Position numbers and translations under genes: made by a program. From [Phormidium] sp. LEGE 05292 (lineage in GTDB: Bacteria > Cyanobacteriota > Cyanobacteriia > Cyanobacteriales > Aerosakkonemataceae): 64,000 bases of DNA. Shown here in pieces: positions 36,656 to 45,119 of this stretch (position 1 is the stretch's first letter; each line of letters begins with the position of its first letter). The notes beneath the pieces were generated by a model. The model saw only the letters and a list, made by a program, of their open reading frames with translations. It searched no databases and was not told the origin of the DNA. The stretch is taken from assembly GCF_015207735.1 (NCBI RefSeq), contig NZ_JADEWG010000001.1, positions 62,001 to 126,000 of the forward strand, written 5' to 3'.

Positions 36656-37279
36656 ATGAAAGAACTCTTAATGATTTCGGGTGGAATTTTCTTAATTTTA
36701 ATTGCTTTAATTGCAGTAACCGTGTTGGGAATAGTTGTTGCTGTGTTTATTTTTTTACCGAGATATCTTAAATCTCTGCCTCAAGCATTGGAGGTAAACG
36801 AGGAAGCACAAGATTATGTGAATGCAGCAATTCTAGAAACCGTCAGTGATTGGAATTTTCAAAAGCTTTACGAAAAAGCTACACCACAACTTTTAGAATT
36901 ATCCCATTTAGAAGAAGCAGAAAAAATCGTTAATTTTTGTCGTCAACTGGGTAAATTAGAATCTTATAAAGGTGCGGTGGGAGGATGGCAAACTTCCGCA
37001 GAAGGAAGCAAAGAACTATATCCGAAGGGTAGTCATAAATTTGGCAAAATCACTTTAGGTAATTATGTTGCAGAAGCAGATTTTGAAAACGCATCAGCTA
37101 CAATAAAAGTGCAAATTATTAGGCGGGAAAATCAATGGTTAATTAATAGTTTTACCATTAGCACTCAGGGAGTAATTACAACTTTGGGAATACCAACTAC
37201 TTTAGAAGCATTAGTAGATACAGATCAAAAGAAACGTTTATTAGAAGCTTTAATTAAGGGAGATGAACTGAAAGATTAA
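36656..37279 (+). CDS. hypothetical membrane-anchored protein
   Basis: The 207 residues begin with one strong membrane helix (ISGGIFLILIALIAVTVLGIVVAVFIF) followed by a soluble alpha/beta domain of about 170 residues. It has ILETVSDWNFQKLYEKATPQLLEL, GKITLGNYVAEADFENASATIKVQIIRRENQWLINSFTIST, and a helical end. The strand-rich C-terminal half resembles a small NTF2-like or DUF4864-like fold, but I cannot assign a family. It has a strong AGGGGGG ribosome-binding site. Confidence 0.75.
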   Translation: MKELLMISGGIFLILIALIAVTVLGIVVAVFIFLPRYLKSLPQALEVNEEAQDYVNAAILETVSDWNFQKLYEKATPQLLELSHLEEAEKIVNFCRQLGKLESYKGAVGGWQTSAEGSKELYPKGSHKFGKITLGNYVAEADFENASATIKVQIIRRENQWLINSFTISTQGVITTLGIPTTLEALVDTDQKKRLLEALIKGDELKD

Positions 37280-37372
37280 CCATTGTTTTTGAGTAGTTAC
37301 CTAAATTTATGAAAAACCCAAGTTTTTTCATATTTGTAGGGTAAAATTACCATTATTGCGTTAGACATAAAA

Positions 37373-37702
37373 TTACCTCCGCTCTTTTTTAGTAACTGGT
37401 TTATCTAGGGAAAAATTAAGGGTTTCTAGAAATTCTTCCTCTTTTATTTGAACTTCATCACTAATATTTAATAGTGATTTTGGTTCGCTCAGCAGTTGTC
37501 GCATTAATATTTGGATTTCTGTTTCAAATTGGCGCTTTCCTTGTTGAAAGAAATCTTCAGAACTTGAACGGTATAAACCGTTAGTTACCTGCTGAGGAAT
37601 AGTATTCGCTAATATGGGCGAACTCAGTAATAAAATGAGTGAAATTCCCCATCCCGTCGCATTAGCTAGTCGGTAAAGTATCAGAGCCGGATTAATTTTC
37701 AT
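37373..37702 (-). CDS. hypothetical short secreted or membrane-attached protein
   Basis: A 109-residue protein with a hydrophobic N-terminal segment (GWGISLILLLSSPILA) that resembles a signal peptide, followed by a charged helical stretch (FFQQGKRQFETEIQILMRQLL). I recognise no family. It is transcribed divergently from the CPBP protease gene. Confidence 0.55.
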   Translation of the reverse strand: MKINPALILYRLANATGWGISLILLLSSPILANTIPQQVTNGLYRSSSEDFFQQGKRQFETEIQILMRQLLSEPKSLLNISDEVQIKEEEFLETLNFSLDKPVTKKERR

Positions 37703-37801
37703 TTTTTAGCACATAAATAATCCTGCGTCAATCTTATTATAGACAGTAGAAAAAGATTATTACTTATGATATTTTTTTTGTAACGCATACTTGTATAAAA
37801 T

Positions 37802-38755
37802 ATGGCAGATAGATATTTATTTTTGGCGCGTCGTGGCAAAAACCAATGGTGGCGTTACCTGTCAGGAATATCGTTGATTTTAATTTCTTGGTTAGTGATT
37901 GGTAATATACCTACTTTAGCTTTGATTCTTTTAGTATTTTACGATAGTGACGAGCCGACAAAGTTTAACTCTCAATTCAATCAAGTTGAGGAGATAGATT
38001 TATTATTTAATTATATAGTAACTAATTTTACTTTTATTGCTTTCATCGTTGCTTTGTATATTGCAATTAGATTTATACATCAGCGACAATTTATTAGTTT
38101 AATTACTCCGAGAAATAAAGTGAATATTTTCAGAATTATCCAAGGATTTTTGCTATGGTTGATTCTTTTAAGTATTGCTTGTGCGATCGAGTATGCACTA
38201 TTTCCTCAGAGTTATGAGTTTAGTTATAACCAAACTAATTTTTTAATATTTCTCCCTATAGCGTTAATATTTACCCCGATTCAAACTAGTGTTGAAGAGC
38301 TTTTCTTTAGGGGGTATTTAATGCAGGCAGTTGGCTTAATTACTCGTCTATCCTGGATTCCGGTTTTGTTTTCTTCATTAATATTTGCCCTTCTCCATTT
38401 CGGAAATCCCGAAGTAACAGCAAATTTTTCTATCTTAGCTCTTTTTTACTTGGGATTATCTTTTTTCTTAGCCATTATTACTGTTAAAGATAATAGTTTA
38501 GAACTAGCTTTAGGAGTTCATGCAGCCAATAATTTATTTACTGTTTTGTTAGTTAATCCAACTAATTCTGCTTTACCAGGTTATGCAGTTTTTGAGTATA
38601 CATTAAATCCCTTCTACACTTTAGTAAGTTATGCGATCGCATCGCTCATATTCTATAGGATTCTCTTGCAGAAAAAGCCAAAAAATAAACAAGATAATGA
38701 AACAACTAAAAGACCGGAACCAAAAATTAAAAGGAAACCCCAGCAACCAATTTAG
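37802..38755 (+). CDS. CPBP-family intramembrane metalloprotease (CAAX/Abi type)
   Basis: The 317-residue protein has seven or eight membrane helices and the CPBP active site: SVEELFFRGYLMQAVG (the EExxxR motif), FALLHFGN with the histidine, and LGVHAANNLF (HxxxN). The family includes CAAX prenyl proteases and bacterial proteins of uncertain substrate. The C-terminus is basic and soluble (KKPKNKQDNETTKRPEPK). Confidence 0.88.
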   Translation: MADRYLFLARRGKNQWWRYLSGISLILISWLVIGNIPTLALILLVFYDSDEPTKFNSQFNQVEEIDLLFNYIVTNFTFIAFIVALYIAIRFIHQRQFISLITPRNKVNIFRIIQGFLLWLILLSIACAIEYALFPQSYEFSYNQTNFLIFLPIALIFTPIQTSVEELFFRGYLMQAVGLITRLSWIPVLFSSLIFALLHFGNPEVTANFSILALFYLGLSFFLAIITVKDNSLELALGVHAANNLFTVLLVNPTNSALPGYAVFEYTLNPFYTLVSYAIASLIFYRILLQKKPKNKQDNETTKRPEPKIKRKPQQPI

Positions 38756-38873
38756 CAGGTTCCCAATGCAAGAAAGCAGAAAGTATAAGGAATAAAAGAC
38801 TTTACTCTTAATTCAGCTTTTTACCTGATTTCAACCGAGCGGTTACTTCTGCCTCCCTGCACTAACTTTTCCT

Positions 38874-39248
38874 TCAAAATCTTAACAATTGTAATTGAAT
38901 AAAATTGTCCCCTTGCCTGTGATTTGGTTCTGTTACTACTTGCCCTTCGCCTAATTTGACAAGATAAGCATCTGGCAAAGTTTCTTCTAAATCTGGGCCA
39001 CCAATACCTATAGGAAAAGTTTGAGTTCTGTAGGCAACAGCGCCATAAGCTGGTTGATAAAGACCTAAAGTAACCTCAACTTGACTAAATTGGTTGAAGT
39101 TGTATTGGTTAATTTCCAAATCCTCAACAACTGTAGGGTCGATTTGGATTCTGGATCTAGGTTCGACTTGTGCATTGGCAACAAGAGGCATCCCCGCAAG
39201 CAAAGCGGATATTCCCAAAACGGAAGCAATTTTGGCGATCGTTTGCAT
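38874..39248 (-). CDS. hypothetical secreted protein
   Basis: A 124-residue protein with a classic signal peptide and cleavage site (ISALLAGMPLVANAQ). The mature part contains FNQFSQVEVTLGLYQPAYGAVAYRTQTFPIGIG and is beta-rich. I do not recognise a family. The upstream region carries an unusual hairpin (39313-39350). Confidence 0.7.
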   Translation of the reverse strand: MQTIAKIASVLGISALLAGMPLVANAQVEPRSRIQIDPTVVEDLEINQYNFNQFSQVEVTLGLYQPAYGAVAYRTQTFPIGIGGPDLEETLPDAYLVKLGEGQVVTEPNHRQGDNFIQLQLLRF

Positions 39249-39555
39249 AGCTTGTTTCTCTGGTGTGATATTGGTTGAATTTATTTGTGCTACAAATCAA
39301 TATGGTTTACTTCAGATGTAGAAACGTTTCACGAAACATCCTTACATCTGTAGCTTTTTCACTCTCACCACACTTAACAAATACTTTTTTCTAGCTAGCT
39401 TCTATATTTAGAGTAACAATTATGGATGAGCAATTTCGCAGTCTAAAGGTATAGATTTCTTAAAAATAAATATGTATCGTGAAGTTTGTATAAGATAACC
39501 ATACAGAAGGATGAAACATTAGGACTTACGCAAAAATAATGCGTAAGTCCTGACA
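39249..39555. other. intergenic region with two hairpins
   Basis: This 307-bp stretch contains CAGATGTA/TACATCTG arms at 39313-39320 and 39343-39350 enclosing GAAACGTTTC-type symmetry, and the TAGGACTTACGCA-type hairpin at 39521-39551. No gene is evident. Confidence 0.55.
39521..39551. terminator. perfect 12-bp hairpin at the 3' end of a hypothetical gene, MITE-end sequence
   Basis: AGGACTTACGCA and its exact complement are separated by seven A/T bases. The same terminal sequence borders the MITE at 57916-58032, and ACATT occurs close to both sides here (39516-39520, 39553-39557). It lies at the stop of the minus-strand gene and may serve as its terminator. No clear T run follows. Confidence 0.5.
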
Positions 39556-40164
39556 TTAACAAATTGGACGATGACCGGGTTTTACGGCATGGATATACTC
39601 ACTACCGGAAGTAGGCCATCCTCGTTTGTAAGCAGCTTCCTCTGGGTTTCCCCATCCCAACTGCAAGAGAATTTCCAGAAAGTCTGACTTTTCCCACTTG
39701 TAAAGATTAGCCCATTCTGTTCTATATGCGATTCTACTCACATCAGCGGGAGCGATCGCACGATAGTCTTTACCATGATTGACACTCAGATAAAAATCCA
39801 TAGCGGATGTTACCTCATGCCAAAATTTCAGTATGGAGGATTTAGCAGCTTTTAAAATCTCCACATCGCTTGGTAAAGCAATTAAGTGAGAATCAACTTC
39901 TGGAAAGCGCAAAGACTTGCCATGAATGACAATCTCGCGCCAAACAATCCCAGAAACTTCATGTTGTCTTTGGTAATGATGAATAGTAGCTTTAAAATCT
40001 TGATAAGCTGTAAACTTTTGTACTCCCTCCGATTTCAAAAATCTGTCTATTAAAGGATTTCCCGAAGGTTTCGCACTCAAGCTAAGGCGCTGTCCAGTGA
40101 GACAGGCTTGACGCTCGTGCTCCAAAATTGTTATTAGATCCTGGGTGGTGTAAACCTTTGTCAT
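39556..40164 (-). CDS. hypothetical protein
   Basis: A 202-residue soluble protein without a signal peptide. The middle (FWHEVTSAMDFYLSVNHGKDYRAIAPADVSRIAYRTEWANLYKWEKSDFL) is rich in aromatic and charged residues, and the C-terminus is AAYKRGWPTSGSEYIHAVKP. I recognise no family or catalytic motif. The coding frame is long and uninterrupted with cyanobacterial composition, so the gene is probably real. Confidence 0.7.
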   Translation of the reverse strand: MTKVYTTQDLITILEHERQACLTGQRLSLSAKPSGNPLIDRFLKSEGVQKFTAYQDFKATIHHYQRQHEVSGIVWREIVIHGKSLRFPEVDSHLIALPSDVEILKAAKSSILKFWHEVTSAMDFYLSVNHGKDYRAIAPADVSRIAYRTEWANLYKWEKSDFLEILLQLGWGNPEEAAYKRGWPTSGSEYIHAVKPGHRPIC

Positions 40165-40391
40165 GAGAACACCATTCAGTTGGTTTAAAGCAAGTTTAAC
40201 CTCTGAACCAATATTTTTTGGTTATCCTTTACTAATAATTTGGAAATTTGGTTTTTTACAGGGTTGACACATTGACTTGACGAATTTGAAGCAGCGTTCC
40301 AGGGATTGCTTGCCATGAGCCATTCCTCCCGTCATCTCCCTTGTGACAGTTTTGGGTGCGGAATGTGGGTACTATCCTCAACCCAAAATCT

Positions 40392-40421
40392 TGTAGAGAC
40401 GTTATATATAACGTCTCTACA
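40392..40421. repeat. perfect 30-bp palindrome
   Basis: The half-site TGTAGAGACGTTATA is followed directly by its exact reverse complement. Similar GTAGAGACGTT palindromes are dispersed in many cyanobacterial genomes. It lies just after the 40448-41026 gene in the direction of that gene's transcription. Confidence 0.9.
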
Positions 40422-40447
40422 TTATGTCTAATCAACCGGACATGATA

Positions 40448-41026
40448 TCAATTGGCTAACTCGCTGTTGAACTCGTTGAAAGCTCTTGGTTTTAACTCCT
40501 TAGACTCGGTACGAGGTAGCAAGTTAAACAGTTCCCGAAAGGCATCATCGATTTTTTCAAAGGGTACTTGTCCTTTTTCGTTAATTACTTGTTTACCTGA
40601 CTTGTCAAGTAATACGACTTGGGGAACAAAATCTTTGTAATAATAACCAACTTCTGTGGGTGCGTAGTTGGATTTAATGGGGATGGAATCGACGCTGACG
40701 GGGATAAAGTCTGCGGCTCGACCGTAAAATGCTTGTAGTTGGGAAACAACGATCGCATATTGCTTACAATCTTTACTATCGTCGGCGTAATACACTAACA
40801 GAGTCGGCTTATCTCGTTTTAAGGACTCTGCTAACGTTACCTTTGGTGGTACTAAAGAACCATTTCCGCCATAAAGGACGAAAATATTGCCATCATAGTT
40901 ATCATTGTTCATACCCGCTAGGGCTGAGGGTGTTCCGAAGAGAAATAGGCAACTGAGGGTAGCTACTACCAAGATTAGCCAGCTAAACAGTCGTCGTCCA
41001 GAATTGAGAAAAGTAGCGATACTCAT
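40448..41026 (-). CDS. probable thylakoid photosystem I accumulation factor (thioredoxin-like)
   Basis: A 192-residue protein with an N-terminal hydrophobic segment ending in a signal-like site (LFLFGTPSALAG). The mature part is strongly conserved among cyanobacteria: YDGNIFVLYGGNGSLVPPKVTLAESLKRDKPTLLVYYADDSKDCKQYA and FYGRAADFIPVSVDSIP. I recall this family being named a thylakoid photosystem I accumulation factor with a thioredoxin-like fold. The CXXC of classical thioredoxins is absent; only one cysteine (DSKDCKQY) sits in that place. Confidence 0.7.
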   Translation of the reverse strand: MSIATFLNSGRRLFSWLILVVATLSCLFLFGTPSALAGMNNDNYDGNIFVLYGGNGSLVPPKVTLAESLKRDKPTLLVYYADDSKDCKQYAIVVSQLQAFYGRAADFIPVSVDSIPIKSNYAPTEVGYYYKDFVPQVVLLDKSGKQVINEKGQVPFEKIDDAFRELFNLLPRTESKELKPRAFNEFNSELAN

Positions 41027-41057
41027 TGTTACTCAGAATCCTTACGCTTTTATTATC

Positions 41058-42080
41058 TCAGCGCAACTGCACTTCTCTGATGCTTTCAATTAACACCTTA
41101 TTACCTCTTACCAGGCGATACTCTCCACGCCAAACGCCGGGAACTAAAGGTTGACTGGCAGAGTTTTTCTTGCCAACGTAACTCAACCACACACGATGAG
41201 TGGATTTTAGCGGTTGCTTACTGTTAATTACAGTTTTACCATCAGGTGCTATCAGGCGAAACTGTTCTTCATCTCCCTGACGCACTCCAAAAGCTTGCAC
41301 CCAAAACAACAATGCCGGATTATTTTTAGCTAAAGTAGTTTCTGCCAACTGTCCTTGCCAAATTTCTGCCATTTCTGGTTGTTTGCTAGCAAAACCTGCA
41401 CGAATCAAACCTGTAGGAACATATTCTAAAGGTTTTTGCCACAAAGGTTGACGCGCCACGTTACAACCTTGAGAACTGCCAGTACCAACAAAAGGGTCTA
41501 CAACTTTATCCTGATAGCGAACTGTTAAATGGACGTGGGGAAAAGAAGCTAAACCCGATTCTCCCACCATACCTAAAACGGCACCCGATGCCACTGATGT
41601 ATTTGGTTTGACGACAACACTACCTTGGCGAAGATGACAATACTGACTTTGCCAGCCGTTACCATGATCGATAACTACACCGTTACCGCATTCTATACCT
41701 TGAACTCTGCTTTTGTCTGTTTGGTCTGCTACCCGAATGTCGGGAACTCCGTCGCGTATTCGTAAGACTTTCCCGGAAGCAACTGCTTTCACTGCTACAC
41801 CTTTTGCCATCGCCCGTTCGTCTGGAATCGCAAAATCTGTGCCATTATGAGTGTCGTAGGTAAGTTGACCACAAGCAAAATCTATTGCTGCGGGACTAGG
41901 GTCACGGTCTAGATAGTGCATGATAAAACAGTCTTTGCCTAATGTACAATTAATCGGCAAGCCAAGTTTAAAACTGTTTCCTGCTGATTGGGCTGAAGTT
42001 ATATTTGATTGTTTATTTATGGCAAGAATAACTGTGAGGAGAAAAACCAAAGTTGCTATAGCTAAAAAAGTTTTTTTCAT
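41058..42080 (-). CDS. secreted M23-family peptidase
   Basis: After a signal-like N-terminus (FLAIATLVFLLTVILAI) the protein carries an M23 (LytM-type) domain: THNGTDFAIP supplies the first histidine and the aspartate, GNGVVIDHGNGWQSQYCHL is the central strand, and FPHVHLTVRYQ has the HxH motif. These residues bind zinc, so the enzyme is probably active on peptidoglycan peptide bonds. A C-terminal beta domain of about 120 residues follows. I use the ATG at 42080 since the upstream TTG at 42110 lies in a repeat. Confidence 0.88.
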   Translation of the reverse strand: MKKTFLAIATLVFLLTVILAINKQSNITSAQSAGNSFKLGLPINCTLGKDCFIMHYLDRDPSPAAIDFACGQLTYDTHNGTDFAIPDERAMAKGVAVKAVASGKVLRIRDGVPDIRVADQTDKSRVQGIECGNGVVIDHGNGWQSQYCHLRQGSVVVKPNTSVASGAVLGMVGESGLASFPHVHLTVRYQDKVVDPFVGTGSSQGCNVARQPLWQKPLEYVPTGLIRAGFASKQPEMAEIWQGQLAETTLAKNNPALLFWVQAFGVRQGDEEQFRLIAPDGKTVINSKQPLKSTHRVWLSYVGKKNSASQPLVPGVWRGEYRLVRGNKVLIESIREVQLR

Positions 42081-42202
42081 GGATTTTTGGGGATTGGGGA
42101 TGACAGGCAAGATGCCTGTCCTACGGGACCGCCATCGACTGGGGACTGGGAGAATTTTGAGTTAGGGAGAAAGTTTGACCAAGATTTAAAAATTTACCAA
42201 CC

Positions 42203-42280
42203 TTCTTAATTAATCTTGTTCATCATGTAAATCCATCAACTTCAGCAAATTCTTAATTAATCCTGTTCATCATGTAAATC
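42203..42280. repeat. two 31-bp direct repeats
   Basis: TTCTTAATTAATC followed by TGTTCATCATGTAAATC occurs at 42203-42233 and 42250-42280 with one mismatch, 47 bp apart. Just outside, at 42102-42118, is a GACAGGCA/TGCCTGTC hairpin and GGGGATTGGGGAT-type short repeats. The function is unknown. Confidence 0.75.
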
Positions 42281-42300
42281 GATAAATACTGGTCTTGTCT

Positions 42301-42390
42301 TTAACTACTGCGACTAAAAAAAATTGCCGCTAGAATGATGAGACTTAAAAGTGTTAGGGGAACCCAAAGGTCAATTATTTGCTGAGACAT
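42301..42390 (-). CDS. candidate 29-residue single-pass membrane peptide
   Basis: The frame ATG (42390) to TAA (42301) encodes a short polar N-terminus (MSQQIIDLW), one hydrophobic helix (VPLTLLSLIILAAIFF) and SRSS. The composition is like the very small photosystem, cytochrome or NDH-1 subunits of cyanobacteria. I cannot match it to a named one, and no good ribosome-binding site precedes the ATG. It lies alone between the M23 gene and the 4Fe-4S fusion gene. Confidence 0.4.
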   Translation of the reverse strand: MSQQIIDLWVPLTLLSLIILAAIFFSRSS

Positions 42391-42444
42391 AGTTGTTTTA
42401 TAGGTTTGGCATTAGATTAAAAAACTTTGCTGGGAGTAGAATTC

Positions 42445-44997
42445 ATGAGTTATCCAGAGAGAGTGGTTTGGTTGGAGGAACGCACAGAGTTAGGTGTGTT
42501 ATCTGAAAATGCGTTGGCAGCAATTGGGGAAGTTTTAGAAGAAAAGGTAGTTCCGGCGCAGACTCGTTTGGTACAAGAAAATACTATACCTGATGGTCTT
42601 TATATTTTAAAACAGGGGAGGCTAGAGGGCGATCGCATTAATCAAACTGGTTCGGTTTGGATGATTAGTTTACTTCCTGGGGCTATAATTCATTTACAAG
42701 AACTATTATTTGGGCAGTTAACTCAAAGAACTGTTATAGCTTTGAGTGAATGTCAGTTATGGTTTATTCCTGCTAATAAGTTTCAGGAGTTAGTCGCTGC
42801 ATATCCCGAAATTAGCCAAGCTTTTACGCAAAAGTTAGCGATGGAATTGGTGCAGCTTTCTTCGCAGTTAACTTATGAACAAGAACGTCAAACAATTTTA
42901 CGCCCTTATTTAGTCACCAAAGCCAAACGTGGGGTTGTGGGAAAAAGCCGCTATGCGGAAAGGTTGCGCCAACAAATTAAACAAGCAACTAATGATATGG
43001 ATTCGGTTTTAATTTTTGGAGAACCTGGTTTAGAAAAAGATAACCTTGCCGCTTTAATTCATTTTGGTTCCGATCACAGAAGGGAACCAATGATTAAGTT
43101 AGATTGTAGCACTTTGCAAGCCAGCGGTGCAGATTTGTTTGGTCGTGCTGGCGGTAAACCGGGATTAATTGAATGGCTAGGAACAGGAACTTTATTGCTG
43201 AACAATATCCAAGAACTTCCCGAAGAATTAGTACCAAAAATTGCTCATTTACTGGAAACTAAAACTTTCACGCCTGTAGGTGTCCAAGAATTAGAAACTG
43301 CCGCTTTAGAAATTGAGTGTCAGGCTAAAATTATCATGATTTCGGAAAGGACATTACCTAGTATCGATCGCTTAGTCAAGCATCTAATCAAAGTTCCTCC
43401 TTTGCGAGTCAGAAAAGCTGATATTAGTGACCAATTAGAATACTATATGCGGTTATTTTGTCGGGCTAAAGGGGTTGCCAAACCGCAGATTACAGAGGAG
43501 GCTTTACGCAGGTTACAATCTTATGATTTTCCAGGAAATTTGCGGGAATTAGAGAGTTTGGTGCAAAGAGCGATCGTCCAATCCCCCGGCACTAAACTAT
43601 TAACAGAAGAAGTTTTTTGGTCAGTCCAAACTAAAAAGAAAGTATTTCGGGTTAATCTCTTAAATGCCTATCCTTGGTTAAGGCAATTTTTGCGTAGTCC
43701 TTGGTGGCCGGATAGAATAAATTATTGGTTCACTTTTAGCTTTTTCGCCTTTGTTGTTGCTGTCTTATTTCTGGCTCCCCAAAATCGTCAAGAAAACTTT
43801 GCTTTAAACTTATTTTGGGCTTGGTGGTGGCCTTTAATTTTAATTGGGTTTCCCTTTGTCGGACGCTTGTGGTGCGCGGTTTGTCCCTTCATGATTTATG
43901 GAGAAATTACCCAAAAATTATCTTTATGGTTATGGCCTAGACAACTGAAACGTTGGCCTAGACAGTCAGCAGAAAAATGGGGAGGTTGGTTTTTATTTGG
44001 CTTATTTGCCTTAATTTTCCTTTGGGAAGAACTCTGGAATTTAGAAAATACCGCTTATCTTTCGGCTTGCTTACTGTTATTAATTACTGCCGGAGCCATG
44101 ATATTTTCTACTATTTTTGAGCGAAGATTTTGGTGTCGCTATCTTTGTCCGATCGGGGGAATGAATGGCTTATTTGCTAAACTTTCGATGACTGAATTAC
44201 GAGCGCAACAGGGAACTTGTTCGGCTGAATGTACCACTTACCAATGTTATAAAGGTGGGCCGCAAAAAGGAGAAGGTTTAGCGACAAATGGTTGTCCTTT
44301 ATATTCCCATCCGGCACAATTAGAAGATAACAAAGATTGTGTTTTGTGCATGACTTGTTTAAAAGCTTGTCCGCATCGATCGGTAGAATTAAATTTGCGT
44401 CCTCCCGGAATTGAACTTTGGACAACTCACACTCCTCACAGCTACGAAGTAGCGTTGCTAATGTTGTTATTAGGTGGGGTTTTTCTGCATCGTTTACCAG
44501 AAATCAATTCTTGGTTGGGATGGAATTTGAATTTAACTCAATTTTGGCCTCATTTAGGGTTTTCTTTAGCAGCATTACTCCTGCCAGTAACAATTACATT
44601 TGTTGCTTATGGATGGATCAGGTTGATGATTTGGTTCAATGTAACTAGAACGCACAATTTTATTAAACCCCGCTCTTTTGTAGAGTTGGCTTATGGTTAT
44701 TTACCGCTAGTTTTAGGAGGAAATTTAGCTCATTATTTGCGTTTAGGTTTAGGTGAAGCAGGACGCATTTTACCCGTGAGTTTAGCAACTTTTGGTTTGC
44801 ATGGTGAAGGTTTACCAATAATAGTTGCTCACCCGGCTGTGATCGCATTTTTACAAGGAGTGACGTTGATATTTTCGGTAATTTGTTCGGTAATATTAAC
44901 CCAAAAAATTGCCCGTCAATCTTTTAGAGGTTTGTTGCCTCAACATCTAGCAACTATTGTTTTGTGTGTAGGGTTATGGGTGATTATTGTTAATTAA
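42445..44997 (+). CDS. fusion of a cNMP-binding domain, a degenerate sigma-54-type AAA+ domain and a NapH/NosR-like 4Fe-4S membrane domain
   Basis: The 850-residue protein starts with a Crp-like beta roll (residues about 15-140). An AAA+ domain of the NtrC class follows, but Walker A is GEPGLEKD, Walker B is GTLLLNNIQEL in place of the usual LDEI, and the GAFTGA loop is missing, so ATPase and sigma-54 activity are unlikely; cyanobacteria also lack sigma-54. The second half is membrane-bound with CAVCPFMIYGE, CRYLCPIGGMNGLFAK and a ferredoxin motif CVLCMTCLKACPH, like NapH/NosR/CcoG. The start is ATG at 42445 with GGGAG. It precedes the Hcp and Crp/Fnr genes. The role is probably redox or nitrogen-oxide sensing, which is inferred. 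Confidence 0.85.
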   Translation: MSYPERVVWLEERTELGVLSENALAAIGEVLEEKVVPAQTRLVQENTIPDGLYILKQGRLEGDRINQTGSVWMISLLPGAIIHLQELLFGQLTQRTVIALSECQLWFIPANKFQELVAAYPEISQAFTQKLAMELVQLSSQLTYEQERQTILRPYLVTKAKRGVVGKSRYAERLRQQIKQATNDMDSVLIFGEPGLEKDNLAALIHFGSDHRREPMIKLDCSTLQASGADLFGRAGGKPGLIEWLGTGTLLLNNIQELPEELVPKIAHLLETKTFTPVGVQELETAALEIECQAKIIMISERTLPSIDRLVKHLIKVPPLRVRKADISDQLEYYMRLFCRAKGVAKPQITEEALRRLQSYDFPGNLRELESLVQRAIVQSPGTKLLTEEVFWSVQTKKKVFRVNLLNAYPWLRQFLRSPWWPDRINYWFTFSFFAFVVAVLFLAPQNRQENFALNLFWAWWWPLILIGFPFVGRLWCAVCPFMIYGEITQKLSLWLWPRQLKRWPRQSAEKWGGWFLFGLFALIFLWEELWNLENTAYLSACLLLLITAGAMIFSTIFERRFWCRYLCPIGGMNGLFAKLSMTELRAQQGTCSAECTTYQCYKGGPQKGEGLATNGCPLYSHPAQLEDNKDCVLCMTCLKACPHRSVELNLRPPGIELWTTHTPHSYEVALLMLLLGGVFLHRLPEINSWLGWNLNLTQFWPHLGFSLAALLLPVTITFVAYGWIRLMIWFNVTRTHNFIKPRSFVELAYGYLPLVLGGNLAHYLRLGLGEAGRILPVSLATFGLHGEGLPIIVAHPAVIAFLQGVTLIFSVICSVILTQKIARQSFRGLLPQHLATIVLCVGLWVIIVN

Positions 44998-45044
44998 ATC
45001 AGATTTTACACCTTGAGGCAGAGCCTCTATTTTTCTTTCCCAGG

Positions 45045-45115
45045 TTGAACCTGGGAACAAGTAAATTAAGTTCCCTTCTTAAAAAGGGGGGCTAGGGGGG
45101 ATCTAGGTTTCAGGT
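45045..45115. mobile_element. MITE-like fragment related to the 57916-58032 element, inverse orientation
   Basis: The segment GTTCCCTTCTTAAAAAGG, GGGGCTAGGGGGGATCTAGG, and TTTCAGG matches the reverse complement of the interior of the MITE at 57916-58032 (AGCCCCCCTTCCCAAGG, and CCTGAAATCTAGATCC). Only part of the element is recognisable here, without clear terminal repeats. Confidence 0.5.
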
Positions 45116-45119
45116 AGAG

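Noticed and set aside
42427-44997. Assigning the 4Fe-4S fusion as an active sigma-54 activator
   Set aside because: Walker B is changed to NN, the GAFTGA loop is absent, and no DNA-binding helix-turn-helix is seen; the C-terminus is a membrane Fe-S domain.
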